From: Myxococcota bacterium
GTDB taxonomy: Bacteria > Myxococcota_A > Polyangia > Polyangiales > Polyangiaceae
DNA length: 32,500 nt
Reading direction: 5' to 3'
Assembly (NCBI GenBank): GCA_963169165.1
Contig: CAUJFL010000111.1
Location: 1 to 32,500, forward strand
The notes below the pieces were generated by a model. It was not told where the DNA came from. It saw only the letters and a program-made list of their open reading frames with translations, and did no database searches. Of this stretch, positions 17,660 to 26,303 are shown piece by piece. A program made the translations under genes and the position numbers. Positions within the stretch are counted from its first letter, which is position 1, and every line of letters starts with the position of its first letter.

Positions 17660-18849
17660 AGCGCCCGCTCGCCCTCCTCGCGCTCTCGGCCGCGGCGCTG
17701 TCGCTCGGCTGCTCTTGCAAGAGCTCGAAGTCGTGGGGAACGGGGCCGAGCGGCGCCGCGTCGACCGCGCCACCCGTCGCAGCAGCCCCGCCGACGAGCG
17801 CCGCGCCGCTGCCGCCGTTGCCGCCGCGGCCAGCCACCAGCGTGGTGATGCCCGGGGGCGCGACGGCGCCGATGTCGTTCTCATCGGTGGTGAAGGACTG
17901 CGATCCGTCGGTCGTCTTCATCGCCGTCAAGGAGGAGGCCCGCACGCGCGGCGGCGGTCGTCGCACCCTCAAAGAAGGGCTCGGCTCGGGGTTCATCTAC
18001 GATCCCAACGGCTACATCCTCACCAACAACCACGTCGTGGCCGACGCGACGACGCTGCTCGTGCGGCTGGCCGACGATCGCGTGTTCGACGCCAAGCTGG
18101 TGGGCCGCGATCCGCTCACCGACGTGGCCGTGCTCAAGATCGACCTGGTCGGCGCGCCCTATCTGCCGCTCGGCGACTCGAGCGCGCTCGAGGTCGGCGA
18201 CTGGGTCGTCGCGATCGGCAACCCCTTCGGGCTGTCGCACACGGTGAGCGCCGGCATCATCTCGGCCAAGGGGCGCACGTCCTCCTACTTCAAGGACCTC
18301 GACCGCACCGGCCGCGCGTATTTCAACTTCCTGCAGACCGACACGGCGATCAACCCGGGCAACAGCGGCGGCCCGCTGATCAACCTGAAGGGCGAGGTCG
18401 TCGGCATCAACACCGCCGTCCGCGCGATGGCGAACAACGTCGGCTTCGCGATCCCGATCGACATGGTGAAGGCGCTCGTCCCGATGCTCGTGCGCGACGG
18501 CAAGATCACCCGCAGCGCGCTCGGCGTGAACGTGCAGGCGCTCGACGCGGCCGACGCCCAGCGGGCCGGGCGCCCCAACCGCAAGGGCGCGCTCGTCGAG
18601 GGCGTACAGCCCGGCGGCGGGGCGGACCGCGCCGGCATCGCCGTCGGTGACGTCGTCACCGGATTCAACGGGATCGCGATCGACAGCCCCGAAGACCTCC
18701 GCTGGCGCGCGAGCCTCGCCGGCGTCGGCTCGTCGATGCCCGTGAGGATCGCCCGGGGAAAGCGCGAGTTCGACGTCACCGTGACGCTGGGCGCGCTGCC
18801 CGACGTGTCCTCGGCGCCCGCGTTCGACCCGGATCCCGGTATCCCCTGA
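17656..18849 (+). CDS. HtrA/DegP-like serine protease, lipoprotein form with one PDZ domain
   Basis: This encodes 397 residues. MKRPLALLALSAAALSLGC is a lipoprotein signal (Cys19), followed by a Pro/Ala-rich linker to about residue 75. The trypsin-like domain has the full triad: His126 (TNNHVVAD), Asp156 (LTDVAVLK) and Ser237 (NPGNSGGPL). One PDZ domain covers about 285-385 (GALVEGVQPGGGADRAGIAVGDVVTGFNG), as in DegS-type proteins. It should work in the periplasm on misfolded or regulatory envelope proteins, tethered by lipid rather than by a transmembrane helix. An ECF sigma/anti-sigma pair starts 66 bp downstream. A role in cleaving that anti-sigma factor, as DegS does for RseA, is an attractive but unproved inference. 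Confidence 0.95.
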   Translation: MKRPLALLALSAAALSLGCSCKSSKSWGTGPSGAASTAPPVAAAPPTSAAPLPPLPPRPATSVVMPGGATAPMSFSSVVKDCDPSVVFIAVKEEARTRGGGRRTLKEGLGSGFIYDPNGYILTNNHVVADATTLLVRLADDRVFDAKLVGRDPLTDVAVLKIDLVGAPYLPLGDSSALEVGDWVVAIGNPFGLSHTVSAGIISAKGRTSSYFKDLDRTGRAYFNFLQTDTAINPGNSGGPLINLKGEVVGINTAVRAMANNVGFAIPIDMVKALVPMLVRDGKITRSALGVNVQALDAADAQRAGRPNRKGALVEGVQPGGGADRAGIAVGDVVTGFNGIAIDSPEDLRWRASLAGVGSSMPVRIARGKREFDVTVTLGALPDVSSAPAFDPDPGIP

Positions 18850-18915
18850 CGTCGGGCTCGCGGCGCACGCGCTTGCTCGAACGCGGCCCGGGTGCGCTAC
18901 GGTGAGCGTGGGCCC

Positions 18916-19680
18916 ATGGCGAAGCCGAGGCAGATGCCCCCAGCCGAACCCGTAGACCGCGGGGTGTCGAGCATCGTCGCGATCCCCGGTCGGCTCGCAA
19001 CGGACGAGGCGCCGGTGAATAGCGGCGCGTCCCCGACGTCCAAGCGTGAGGCCAGGCGGACCGAGGCGGACGTTGACCGTGGACTCATCGAACGAGCGAA
19101 GCTGGGGGAACGAGACGCTTTTCGTCAGCTCGTCGAGCGGCATCAGCGCCGCGCGCACGCTGTCGCGCTCGCCCTCGTCCGCGACGACAACGACGCCCGC
19201 GAGATCGTGCAAGAGGCCTTCTTGCGGGTGCACAAGGGGTTGCCGAGCTTTCAGCACGGCTCGAGCTTCTTCACCTGGCTCTACCGCATCGTCGCGAACC
19301 TCGCGATCGACATCATCCGAAAGCCCGGGCGCGCCGTCGAGGACCTCGAGCCCCCCGAGAGCTTCGACGACGGCGGGCTGCCGTTCGGAGCTCGACCCGA
19401 GCACGGCGACCCGTTCGCCGTGGTACACCGCCGTCAGCTCGAAGAGCGGATTGGGCTCGCGCTCGCCGCGCTCCCCCCGTATCACCGAGGAGTCATCCTG
19501 ATGCGCGAGCTCGAGGGTATGTCCTACGAAGAAATGGCCGACGCGATGGGCGTCTCCAAGGGCACGATCATGAGCCGCCTCTATCACGCCCGACAGAAGC
19601 TGCAGCGCGCGCTCGGAGAGCTCTACGAGGACACGACCGGCCACGCGCCGCCGTCTCGCGCGCGCGGGGACGAGCCATGA
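18916..19680 (+). CDS. ECF-type RNA polymerase sigma factor (RpoE-like)
   Basis: From ATG 18916 this encodes 254 residues; GTG 18892 is an alternative. The first 60 residues are poorly ordered. Sigma region 2 follows (KLGERDAFRQLVERHQRRAH, DAREIVQEAFLRVHKGLPSF, SFFTWLYRIVANLAIDIIRK), then region 4 (LPPYHRGVILMRELEGMSYE, MGVSKGTIMSRLYHARQKLQ). The stop overlaps the next start as ATGA, and the next gene encodes a membrane anti-sigma factor, the usual arrangement. It probably directs an envelope-stress or differentiation regulon. A TTGCTC and a CTACGGT lie about 48 and 19 nt upstream of the ATG, but their spacing is poor, so no promoter is annotated. Confidence 0.95.
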   Translation: MAKPRQMPPAEPVDRGVSSIVAIPGRLATDEAPVNSGASPTSKREARRTEADVDRGLIERAKLGERDAFRQLVERHQRRAHAVALALVRDDNDAREIVQEAFLRVHKGLPSFQHGSSFFTWLYRIVANLAIDIIRKPGRAVEDLEPPESFDDGGLPFGARPEHGDPFAVVHRRQLEERIGLALAALPPYHRGVILMRELEGMSYEEMADAMGVSKGTIMSRLYHARQKLQRALGELYEDTTGHAPPSRARGDEP

Positions 19681-20231
19681 AGGCTCCCACCCCGCTCGAG
19701 CTGATGGCCCTCGCGGACGGCGAGCTCGAGGAGCCTCGTCTCAGCGAGGTCGAGGCCTACCTCGACGTGCAGGCCTCCGCGGCGTCCGAGGTCGCGCGCG
19801 CTCGCGAGCTCTCCGCGCGCGTCTCCGCGGCGCTCCAGGCCCGCCCCGCCATCGATCTGGCCGACGACGTGATGGCCGCGATCGATCGGCAGAGCGCGGC
19901 CTCTCGCAACGCGCAGCTGCCCGCCGTCCGCCCGAGCGCTCGCCCGCCCGCGACGGCTGCCGTTCGCGGCGGCACGGTCGTGACGCTCGTCCTCTTCGCG
20001 GCGGCCGCGGCGGTGATGCTCTGGTGGCAGGCATCTTCTCCCTCGCGCGCGCCCGTCGCCGTCGCCTCGGTCGCGCCGCCGCCCGCGACAGCGCCTGTCT
20101 CGGCGGGCGACGAGGGGACATCGGTGTCGGCCGTCGATTTTGGCTCGAATCACGGCGTGATCTTCTTCGTCCACGGCGAGCACGAGGAGTCGACCCCCGT
20201 CGTGTGGATCGGCGAGGAGGGCGCGCCATGA
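19677..20231 (+). CDS. Membrane-anchored anti-sigma factor (inferred)
   Basis: This encodes 184 residues. The N-terminal 80 residues resemble an anti-sigma domain (LELMALADGELEEPRLSEVE), but the HxxxCxxC zinc motif is absent. A single membrane helix lies at about residues 97-118 (GGTVVTLVLFAAAAAVMLWW), followed by a Pro/Ala linker and a short exported end (VDFGSNHGVIFFVHGEHEES). It sits directly after the ECF sigma gene with an ATGA overlap and overlaps the following gene the same way, so it is almost certainly the partner regulator. The role follows from position and topology; sequence similarity alone is weak. Confidence 0.82.
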   Translation: MKAPTPLELMALADGELEEPRLSEVEAYLDVQASAASEVARARELSARVSAALQARPAIDLADDVMAAIDRQSAASRNAQLPAVRPSARPPATAAVRGGTVVTLVLFAAAAAVMLWWQASSPSRAPVAVASVAPPPATAPVSAGDEGTSVSAVDFGSNHGVIFFVHGEHEESTPVVWIGEEGAP

Positions 20232-20764
20232 GGCGGCGAGGTGTCTCGGCGGGGTTCGTGGTGGCGGCGGTCGTCGTGGGCGCGTCGCTGCCCGCGTCGA
20301 GCCTGGGCGCGCGTGAGCCGCTGGCGGGGTCGGCGTCCGCGAGCGCGAGCGCGGCCGCCCCGGCGCCCACCTCCCTCAACGCGGACGTGCTCGTCCTGCA
20401 CGCTACCAACGGCGGCGGAGGCATCGATCCGCGGGTCAAGCACCTGTCGGCGCAGCTGACCAAGCCGCCGTTCTCGGCTTACGACACCTACAAATTGCTC
20501 ATCGACAAGCGCCTGCCGACGCCGCTCGGGGGTGGCGGCGAGCTGGCGTTGCCCGACGGTCGCACGCTCCGCGTCACCTACAAGGGCCTCGCCGAGTCGC
20601 GCGCCGAGCCACGATACAAGGTCGCGGCGACCATCAGCGATCCGAAGGGCAAGGCGTTCTTGCCGCTGCTCGAGGTCGCCGCGAAGCTCGATGAGCCGTT
20701 CTTCGTGGCGGGGCAGAGCTACGACAAAGGCATCCTCGTGCTCGCGATCAAGATGACCCGGTGA
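20228..20764 (+). CDS. Hypothetical exported protein of sigma operon
   Basis: This encodes 178 residues. The N-terminus MRRRGVSAGFVVAAVVVGAS is a signal peptide with probable cleavage after SLGA. An Ala/Ser-rich stretch precedes a compact domain with VLVLHATNGGGGIDPRVKHL, KPPFSAYDTYKLL and FFVAGQSYDKGILVLAIKM. I have no family name for it; the pattern looks like a periplasmic beta-rich protein found beside anti-sigma genes in myxobacteria (recollection, unverified). The start overlaps the anti-sigma stop (ATGA) and the stop overlaps the next start (TGATG), so it is translated as part of the operon. A longer frame opening at 20024 overlaps the anti-sigma gene and lacks support. Confidence 0.82.
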   Translation: MRRRGVSAGFVVAAVVVGASLPASSLGAREPLAGSASASASAAAPAPTSLNADVLVLHATNGGGGIDPRVKHLSAQLTKPPFSAYDTYKLLIDKRLPTPLGGGGELALPDGRTLRVTYKGLAESRAEPRYKVAATISDPKGKAFLPLLEVAAKLDEPFFVAGQSYDKGILVLAIKMTR

Positions 20765-21675
20765 TGCGGCTCGCGAGGGCGTCGGTCGTGTCGTCGCTCA
20801 CGCTCGTGGTCGCGTGCGCCGCGGCGCCGCCCGAGCCCGCCGCCCCGCCCGCGCCGACGCCGGTCGAGGTGCCGTCCGGGCCCGCCGCCGAGCCCGCGCC
20901 CGATCCTCGGGTCGTTCGGTGTGGAGTCGATGATCGCCCGCGCAGCGTCGTGTCCGAGGTCGCGGCGCCGACCGATCGCGCGCGTCTCTTCGAGGCCCCG
21001 TTCATGGGAGCGGGCAAGGTGGGCGCGCCGCCGACAGGCGGGCCAGTGACGCCGCGGGTGACCGCGACCGTCGACCGCACCTCGGCGTCGTTCGCGACCT
21101 TTCCCGACCTCGACGCGTGCGAGGGGCTGGCGACCGTCGCCGACGAGGTAGCGCTGCGATACTCGGTCGAGCTGTCGGTCGGCGGCGCGCCGTTGCGCGT
21201 GCGACCCCCCGCCGAGGTGGTGTCTCCTTACGCGCGGTGCGTGCAGGAGCGCCTCTGCGGACTCGACGGCGGCCCGGCGTCACAGGTGATCTCGGTGCCC
21301 GTGTCGGTCAAATGGAACTTCGCGCGCCGCCCTTCGCCGCGTCCTCCGCCCGACGGCGCGACCGTCGCGCCGCGGGTGACCTTCGCGCGGGAGCTGCCCG
21401 CCGCGCACGCGCGCCACGCGTATGCGCGCGCGCTGAAGTCGCTGGTGCACCACGCCGCCACGGTCTGCGGCACGCCCAGCGGAGAGTCGTCGCTGATCGT
21501 CACCGTCACGCTCGACGCGAAGACGAAGATCACCGCCGCGCGGGCCGAGGCGACCGGCCCCGAGGTGCCACCCGAGCTGCCCGAGTGCGTGGCCGGTCGG
21601 ATGAGGGGTGAGCCGTTGCCGACGCCGCCCGCGCCTCGCCCGAGCGGTGACGTCGTGCTCGTGCTCGACTGGTGA
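20764..21675 (+). CDS. Hypothetical lipoprotein, last gene of sigma operon
   Basis: This encodes 303 residues from ATG 20764 (GTG 20761 is possible). MRLARASVVSSLTLVVACAA is a lipoprotein signal with lipobox VVAC (Cys18). A Pro/Ala/Glu linker follows. The body has five cysteines, for example VVRCGVDDRP, YARCVQERLCGLDG and ELPECVAGRM. The C-terminal 70 residues (SLIVTVTLDAKTKITAARAE, PLPTPPAPRPSGDVVLVLDW) vaguely recall the TonB/AgmX-type C-terminal fold, which I would not press. It overlaps the preceding stop (TGATG) and is the fourth gene of the ECF sigma unit, so it is probably part of, or senses, the envelope response. Its stop is 3 bp from the stop of the convergent subtilase. Confidence 0.8.
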   Translation: MRLARASVVSSLTLVVACAAAPPEPAAPPAPTPVEVPSGPAAEPAPDPRVVRCGVDDRPRSVVSEVAAPTDRARLFEAPFMGAGKVGAPPTGGPVTPRVTATVDRTSASFATFPDLDACEGLATVADEVALRYSVELSVGGAPLRVRPPAEVVSPYARCVQERLCGLDGGPASQVISVPVSVKWNFARRPSPRPPPDGATVAPRVTFARELPAAHARHAYARALKSLVHHAATVCGTPSGESSLIVTVTLDAKTKITAARAEATGPEVPPELPECVAGRMRGEPLPTPPAPRPSGDVVLVLDW

Positions 21676-21678
21676 TGC

Positions 21679-24225
21679 TCACGCGCGTCGGCGACGCCGT
21701 GCCAGCGCGAGCCCCGCGACGAGCCACGCGACGACAGGTGAATGATCGAGCTGCGCGCGCGCCACGCCGCACTGGCCGCCGGTCGCTTCGACGGTTGGCG
21801 GGGTCGGCTCGGCCGCGATGGGCGGGGGTTCGAGGGGCCGCGGGCGCCTCGATGAATCGAGCGCGATCCGGGCGATCGCGCGGGCGTGGCCGCCGCCCGC
21901 GTCGAGCACCTCGACCAGCACATCGAGCGGTCCGTCGGGCTGGGTGAGGCTGCGCGTGAGCGCCGGCGTCTCGGCTTCGATCGTGCCGTCGACGCCGACG
22001 TCCCACCGCGCGCGCAGCGGACCCGTGGAGCCAGAGACCTTCGCGGTCAGCGCGACCACGTCGCCGACACGCGCGCTGGCGGGTGCGACCAAGGTCACGC
22101 TGGGTGAAGAGGTGGCGACCGGGAGCCCGAGCGTCACGCGCCCGCGACCGCGCTCCGCTTCGTCGAGCGGCGCGAGCGGCCCATCTGGACGTGCGGCCGC
22201 GAGCAGGCGCGCGCGGATCTCGCTCGCGCCCTCGCCAGGGTGTGCCTGGAACATCAGCGCCGCGATCCCCGCGACCTCGGGGCCGGCGCCCGATGTCCCG
22301 CCGAACTCGGCGAGCGGCGCCTCGACGCCCCGGGCTCGCGTCGTCCCGGCGTCGTACACGTCGGGGAACGCGGCGATCGCGTTATCGGGAGCGACGAGCT
22401 CGACGCCCGGATCGCCGAAGAGATCGGGCCCTCGACCCGAGAAGCCGCGCAGGGAGAGAGGACCGCCTCCCTCGTCGGGGTAGTAGCCGGGCCCGACGTG
22501 CAGCGCGGCCGCGCCGACCGCGATCGTCTTCGACGCGAGCGACGGCGAGCACATCGTGCCCCGAGGGGTCGAGTCCTTCCAGGTCCAGCCGCCACCCCAC
22601 GATGACACGTCGTCCATGAGGAACAGCGAAGCGTGGAGCGGCCCGTCTCCGAGCGAGCGCAGCTTCAAGTCAACGCTCGCGGGCAGCGCGGCCGCCTTCG
22701 CGCGGCTCAGCGACAGCAGCAGATATCCGGCGCCCTTGGGGGTCACCCCGTGGACGGCCTTCAACACCTGTCCATTTTCGAGTTTGTGTGTTCCGTCCAC
22801 GCCGAGGTCGAGCTGTTGACCGTCGATCGTCGCCTGCGCCGCGATTGCGCGCTGGCCCTCGACCCACGTCACGCTGGCCCACACGCGGCTCGCGCCGGAG
22901 TCGTGATCGAGCCAGGTGTTGAGGTAGTCGGTGTCGACCGGGACCTCGGCGAGGGCGTGCTTCTGGGACTCGCCGAGGTTGCCCGCGGGGCTGACGACGA
23001 GCGTCCCCTTCGACACGGCGGCGTCGATCGCGGTCTCGAGCTCGGTCGAGCCGTCGGAGACCTCGTAGCCCCAGAGCCCGAGCTCGGTGACGACGATGTT
23101 CGCGCCCTCGGAGACCAGCCAGTCGAGCTTCTGCGTGAGCGAGATCGTGTCCCACTGGCTGGTCACGAGCAGCAGATCGACGTCGTGGGAGAGGCCGAGG
23201 TACCGCGAGACCCCCGCCTGTCCACCCGCGATCGTGCCGAGCACGGCGGTCGCGTGCGCCGCGTCGTCCGCGGACTCGATCGTCGGCGTGAACGTGGAGA
23301 GATCGACGCCGCGCCGGTAGACCTTGCCCTTGTGGGAGACGGCGCGAAACTTCGACTCGCCGAGGCGCCACAGCCGCTCGGGCTGGCGGATGACGCCGTC
23401 GCCGTCGACGTCGTCCGCGACGAACGTGGCCTCGGCCATCGCGGGGCGAGCCTCGGCGTCGGCGACCTCGAGGCCTACGTTGCGCCTGCCGTCGCCGTTC
23501 TCGTCGAGGTACAGGTAATCCCAGCCTGGGTCGAACCGCGCGTCTCCGGTGCCGTCGACGACCTGCCCCGAGAACAGCCCCATCGCGCGGCTCGGCAACA
23601 GGCGCAGGACCTCGCGGGGCGAGATCGCGCCGTCGTGGTCGAGATCGTAGCCGTCGCGACCAGGGGTCAGCGCGCCGTCTCCGTCGACGTCGACCCACGC
23701 GGTCGGCGGGAGAGGTCGGAAGAACGCGGGGTGAAACACGTCGGCGGAGGTGTCGATGTCGCCGACGACGAGCCCCTTGCCCGACAGCGCCTCGCCGGTC
23801 GTCGCGCGAAACACAAGGCGCGCGCCGGCGACGCCCGTGAGCTCCGCGGCCGCGTGCAGCGGGCGCGCGAGGACCGGCGGCGGGAGATCGACCGACGCGC
23901 GCGCGACGAGGCCGCGCTCGACGAGCCAGGCGAAGGTGTCGCGGGGGAGCGTCGCGGGCACCGCGCCGGTGACGAGCGGCGCGCCGAGGTCGCCGCGTCG
24001 GGCGCGCAGCGCGGACAGCTCGTCTCCTGTCAGCGCCCGCGACAGGCGCATCAGCAGCGGGAGCTCGCCGGTCGCCTCGACCACCCTCTCCCGCTTGAAC
24101 CACGGCGGCGTGGTGCCGGTCACGGCGAGCTCGCGGTAGGCGTCGAGGACGCGCGCGTCGATCTGCGCGCTCGCCGGAGACGCCGTCAGCGCGAGCCCGA
24201 GCGCTGCTCCGAGCGCCCGCCTCAT
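21679..24225 (-). CDS. Subtilase (S8) protease with Asp-rich insertion and MYXO-CTERM-like tail
   Basis: This encodes 848 residues. Residues 1-20 are a signal peptide ending ASPASA. The S8 triad is Asp158 (GDIDTSAD), His324 (DDAAHATAVLG) and Ser645 (FGGTSGAGPEVAGIAALMF), with the oxyanion Asn416 in SPAGNLG. Between Asp and His are 166 residues, against about 30 in subtilisin, containing acidic loops of EF-hand/dockerin type: DVDGDG (179-184), DLDHDG (194-199), DENGDG (241-246) and DVDGDG (272-277). After a beta domain and Pro-rich linker, the C-terminus has a Cys-Gly, a hydrophobic helix and RRRRRA, matching MYXO-CTERM surface sorting. ATG 24225 overlaps the stop of a small upstream gene (ATGA). 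It is probably a cell-surface, calcium-stabilised protease. Confidence 0.93.
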   Translation of the reverse strand: MRRALGAALGLALTASPASAQIDARVLDAYRELAVTGTTPPWFKRERVVEATGELPLLMRLSRALTGDELSALRARRGDLGAPLVTGAVPATLPRDTFAWLVERGLVARASVDLPPPVLARPLHAAAELTGVAGARLVFRATTGEALSGKGLVVGDIDTSADVFHPAFFRPLPPTAWVDVDGDGALTPGRDGYDLDHDGAISPREVLRLLPSRAMGLFSGQVVDGTGDARFDPGWDYLYLDENGDGRRNVGLEVADAEARPAMAEATFVADDVDGDGVIRQPERLWRLGESKFRAVSHKGKVYRRGVDLSTFTPTIESADDAAHATAVLGTIAGGQAGVSRYLGLSHDVDLLLVTSQWDTISLTQKLDWLVSEGANIVVTELGLWGYEVSDGSTELETAIDAAVSKGTLVVSPAGNLGESQKHALAEVPVDTDYLNTWLDHDSGASRVWASVTWVEGQRAIAAQATIDGQQLDLGVDGTHKLENGQVLKAVHGVTPKGAGYLLLSLSRAKAAALPASVDLKLRSLGDGPLHASLFLMDDVSSWGGGWTWKDSTPRGTMCSPSLASKTIAVGAAALHVGPGYYPDEGGGPLSLRGFSGRGPDLFGDPGVELVAPDNAIAAFPDVYDAGTTRARGVEAPLAEFGGTSGAGPEVAGIAALMFQAHPGEGASEIRARLLAAARPDGPLAPLDEAERGRGRVTLGLPVATSSPSVTLVAPASARVGDVVALTAKVSGSTGPLRARWDVGVDGTIEAETPALTRSLTQPDGPLDVLVEVLDAGGGHARAIARIALDSSRRPRPLEPPPIAAEPTPPTVEATGGQCGVARAQLDHSPVVAWLVAGLALARRRRRA

Positions 24226-24416
24226 GCTTCGTCGAGCGAGCACCGCGCGTGGAGCGCCGCCGGGGTGGGGGAGAGCCGCTCGAGGTGCGCCCGGATCGCG
24301 TCCCGGGACACCCCCGCGCCGAGCAGCGCGTCGAGATCGGCGCGCGTGACGAGATAGCCTTCGCGGTCGACGCGCCCGACCAGCCCCGAAAGCAGCGCCT
24401 CAGGCTTGATGCACAT
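24222..24416 (-). CDS. Small hypothetical protein coupled to the subtilase
   Basis: This encodes 64 residues, MCIKPEALLSGLVGRVDREG onward, predicted mostly helical with no signal peptide. The middle (TRADLDALLGAGVSRDAIRA) could be a small helix-turn-helix-like or binding module, but I recognise no family. Its stop overlaps the subtilase start (ATGA), so the two are translated together. A TAGTCT hexamer (24431-24426) ends 9 nt before the ATG, leaving no room for a normal leader. The divergent M20 gene starts 63 bp away. Confidence 0.7.
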   Translation of the reverse strand: MCIKPEALLSGLVGRVDREGYLVTRADLDALLGAGVSRDAIRAHLERLSPTPAALHARCSLDEA

Positions 24417-24479
24417 GAGCGCGGGAGACTACACCGCCCGAGGTTGCGTCGGTCACGCGGCCGTGGTTCCGGCGCCAGC

Positions 24480-25547
24480 ATGTCGCGCGTGCACGAGACG
24501 TTGCTGTGGCTCTGTCAGATCCCTTCGCCCATCGGCGAGGAGCGCGCGCTGTGCGACGCCGTCGTGGCCCGCCTGTCGGCGCGCTCGCTCGCGGCGCCCA
24601 TCCGCCGCGTCGGAGACAGCGTCGTCGTCCCGATCAGCCGCGGCACCGGCGGGCCTCGCGTCACGCTCGCCGGTCACCTCGACGTCGTCCGCACGGCGCA
24701 CGACGGCCCCGCGCGCATCGACGGGGCTCGCCTGTACGGCGCGGGCGCGGCCGACATGAAATCCGGGCTCGCGGTGATGCTCGAGCTGGTCGAGTCGACG
24801 CCACCCGCGGCGCTGCGCGTCGATCTGACGCTCGTCTTCTATGCGCGCGAGGAGGGGCCCTACGCAGAGAACGAGCTCGGCCCGCTGCTCGACGCCGTGC
24901 CCGAGCTCGGCTCGCAAGACTTCGTCGTGTGCCTCGAGCCCTCTGACAACCACCTGCAGCTCGGGTGCAACGGTTCCATTCACGCCACGGTCACCTTCGA
25001 AGGGAGGACCGCGCACTCGTCGCGTCCCTGGCAGGGAGACAACGCGATCCACGCGGCGGCCGGGCTGCTGGCGGACCTCGCGGCGAGGCAGCCAGTCGAG
25101 TACCGAGACGGCGAGCTCGTCTACCGAAAGGTGACCTCGGTGACGATGGCCACCGGCGGGCGCGGACGCAACATCGTCCCCGACTCCTTCGAGCTCAACC
25201 TCAACCACCGCTTCACGCCCGACACGACCCTCGAGGCGGCCCAGGCCGAGGTGCTGGCGCTGGTGGCTGGCCGGGCGCGGGTGTCATTCCTCGATCTCAG
25301 CCCGTCCGCGCCGACGTTCTCCGACCACCCCGAGGTGGCGAAGCTGCGAGAGGCCGGCGTATCGGTGGTCGAGCCGAAGCAAGCTTGGACCGACGTGGCG
25401 CGGTTCGCCGCGCTGGGCGTCCCGGCCGTCAACTGGGGCCCAGGCGTCAACGCCCAGGCGCACCAGCGCAACGAGTGGACGAGCCTGCCGCTGCTCGACG
25501 AAGGCCTGGAGATACTGCGACGCTGGCTCACCCGCGCGCCACGATGA
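24480..25547 (+). CDS. dapE: M20-family metallo-deacylase, probable succinyl-diaminopimelate desuccinylase
   Basis: This encodes 355 residues from ATG 24480. The two-zinc site of the M20 family is complete: His66 and Asp68 (GHLDVV), Asp92 (GAADMKSG), Glu124/Glu125 (AREEGPYAENELG), Glu153 (CLEPSDN) and His328 (NAQAHQRNEW). The dimerisation-domain motif is also present (GRTAHSSRPWQGDNAIHAA). The overall layout and length fit actinobacterial/deltaproteobacterial-type DapE, which releases succinate from N-succinyl-LL-diaminopimelate in lysine and cell-wall synthesis. Other M20 deacylases (ArgE, carboxypeptidase) are possible, and no other lysine genes are adjacent. A frame opening at 24249 would overlap the divergent genes and is rejected. 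Confidence 0.88.
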   Translation: MSRVHETLLWLCQIPSPIGEERALCDAVVARLSARSLAAPIRRVGDSVVVPISRGTGGPRVTLAGHLDVVRTAHDGPARIDGARLYGAGAADMKSGLAVMLELVESTPPAALRVDLTLVFYAREEGPYAENELGPLLDAVPELGSQDFVVCLEPSDNHLQLGCNGSIHATVTFEGRTAHSSRPWQGDNAIHAAAGLLADLAARQPVEYRDGELVYRKVTSVTMATGGRGRNIVPDSFELNLNHRFTPDTTLEAAQAEVLALVAGRARVSFLDLSPSAPTFSDHPEVAKLREAGVSVVEPKQAWTDVARFAALGVPAVNWGPGVNAQAHQRNEWTSLPLLDEGLEILRRWLTRAPR

Positions 25548-26019
25548 GTCGCCTCCCGCGCGCCGCGTTTGTACTGACACAAAGAACGTAGTCTTCATCA
25601 GCTCCGCCATCTCCGCATGATGCCTCGCTGCGCCGTCGGAGGTCTGCAGGCGGTTCCGATCCTGTCGAATCGCGGCCTGACAGCGCGGGACGAGCCCAGC
25701 CGCGCGACGTTCGGCGAAGTGAGCAAGCTCGAGCCGCGTGGTCGGCCGCACACCGTGGCAGGACAGTGGCAAGGCTGGCAGCGTGGCCCACGCACGGGCA
25801 GGGGCGTGGCGAACAGCGCGTGCGGCGCGGCGGACGAGGGGATCGCGTGGACGAAGGCGGCGCAGTTCAAGGACCGTGAGCTCTCTGTTGGCCTGCCGAA
25901 CCCGAAGTTTCAGCTGTTCACGTGGGAGCCCTGCGAAGACTCGGCGGATCGCGATGGTGTGGTCTGGACGACTCCCCCACCACCTGACGGACGAAAAACT
26001 CTCACGGACCTGACTGACG

Positions 26020-26247
26020 ATGAGCTCGGCGTACGCGTGCGTGGCGGCCGCTGCCGGACACGGACGCATGGCCGTGGTCGCGACGGAGAGCCTGGTGCGA
26101 CTCTGCAGCCTGCTCCACGCCAGTTGCGACGACGTGCCGATCCCTCGAGCCTTCGGGGCGCTCTATCGAATGGTCGGCCTGACCTCGACGCGCCTGTGGG
26201 GCGAACGGGGCGAACGGGGCGAACGGATGTTCCGGTTCAAGTTCTGA
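26020..26247 (+). CDS. Possible small hypothetical protein (weak)
   Basis: This frame encodes 75 residues, MSSAYACVAAAAGHGRMAVV onward, ending GERGERGERMFRFKF. About 80% of third positions are G/C, closer to the true genes here than the rest of the gap. No ribosome binding site precedes the ATG, a stop lies three codons upstream, and no family is recognised. ATG 26068 (MAVVATES) is an alternative start. It could be the remnant of a larger gene. Confidence 0.25.
   Translation: MSSAYACVAAAAGHGRMAVVATESLVRLCSLLHASCDDVPIPRAFGALYRMVGLTSTRLWGERGERGERMFRFKF
26198..26224 (+). repeat. Three perfect 9-bp tandem repeats
   Basis: Three identical copies of ggggcgaac lie head to tail. If the small frame at 26020 is coding they give Gly-Glu-Arg three times. 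They are otherwise unexplained. Confidence 0.85.
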
Positions 26248-26303
26248 GGCAACCGAACGATGGACCCCGCCGTCCGTCGAGGTCGCACCCCAGCGCGAGC
26301 CGC

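Noticed and set aside
17881-19644. Minus-strand open frame antisense to htrA and the sigma gene
   Set aside because: It overlaps two genes with complete catalytic and DNA-binding motifs and has no motif of its own.
25655-25990. Insertion sequence or transposase remnant
   Set aside because: No transposase motif, terminal inverted repeats or target-site duplication could be identified; the short ctgtc/gacag repeat is within chance.
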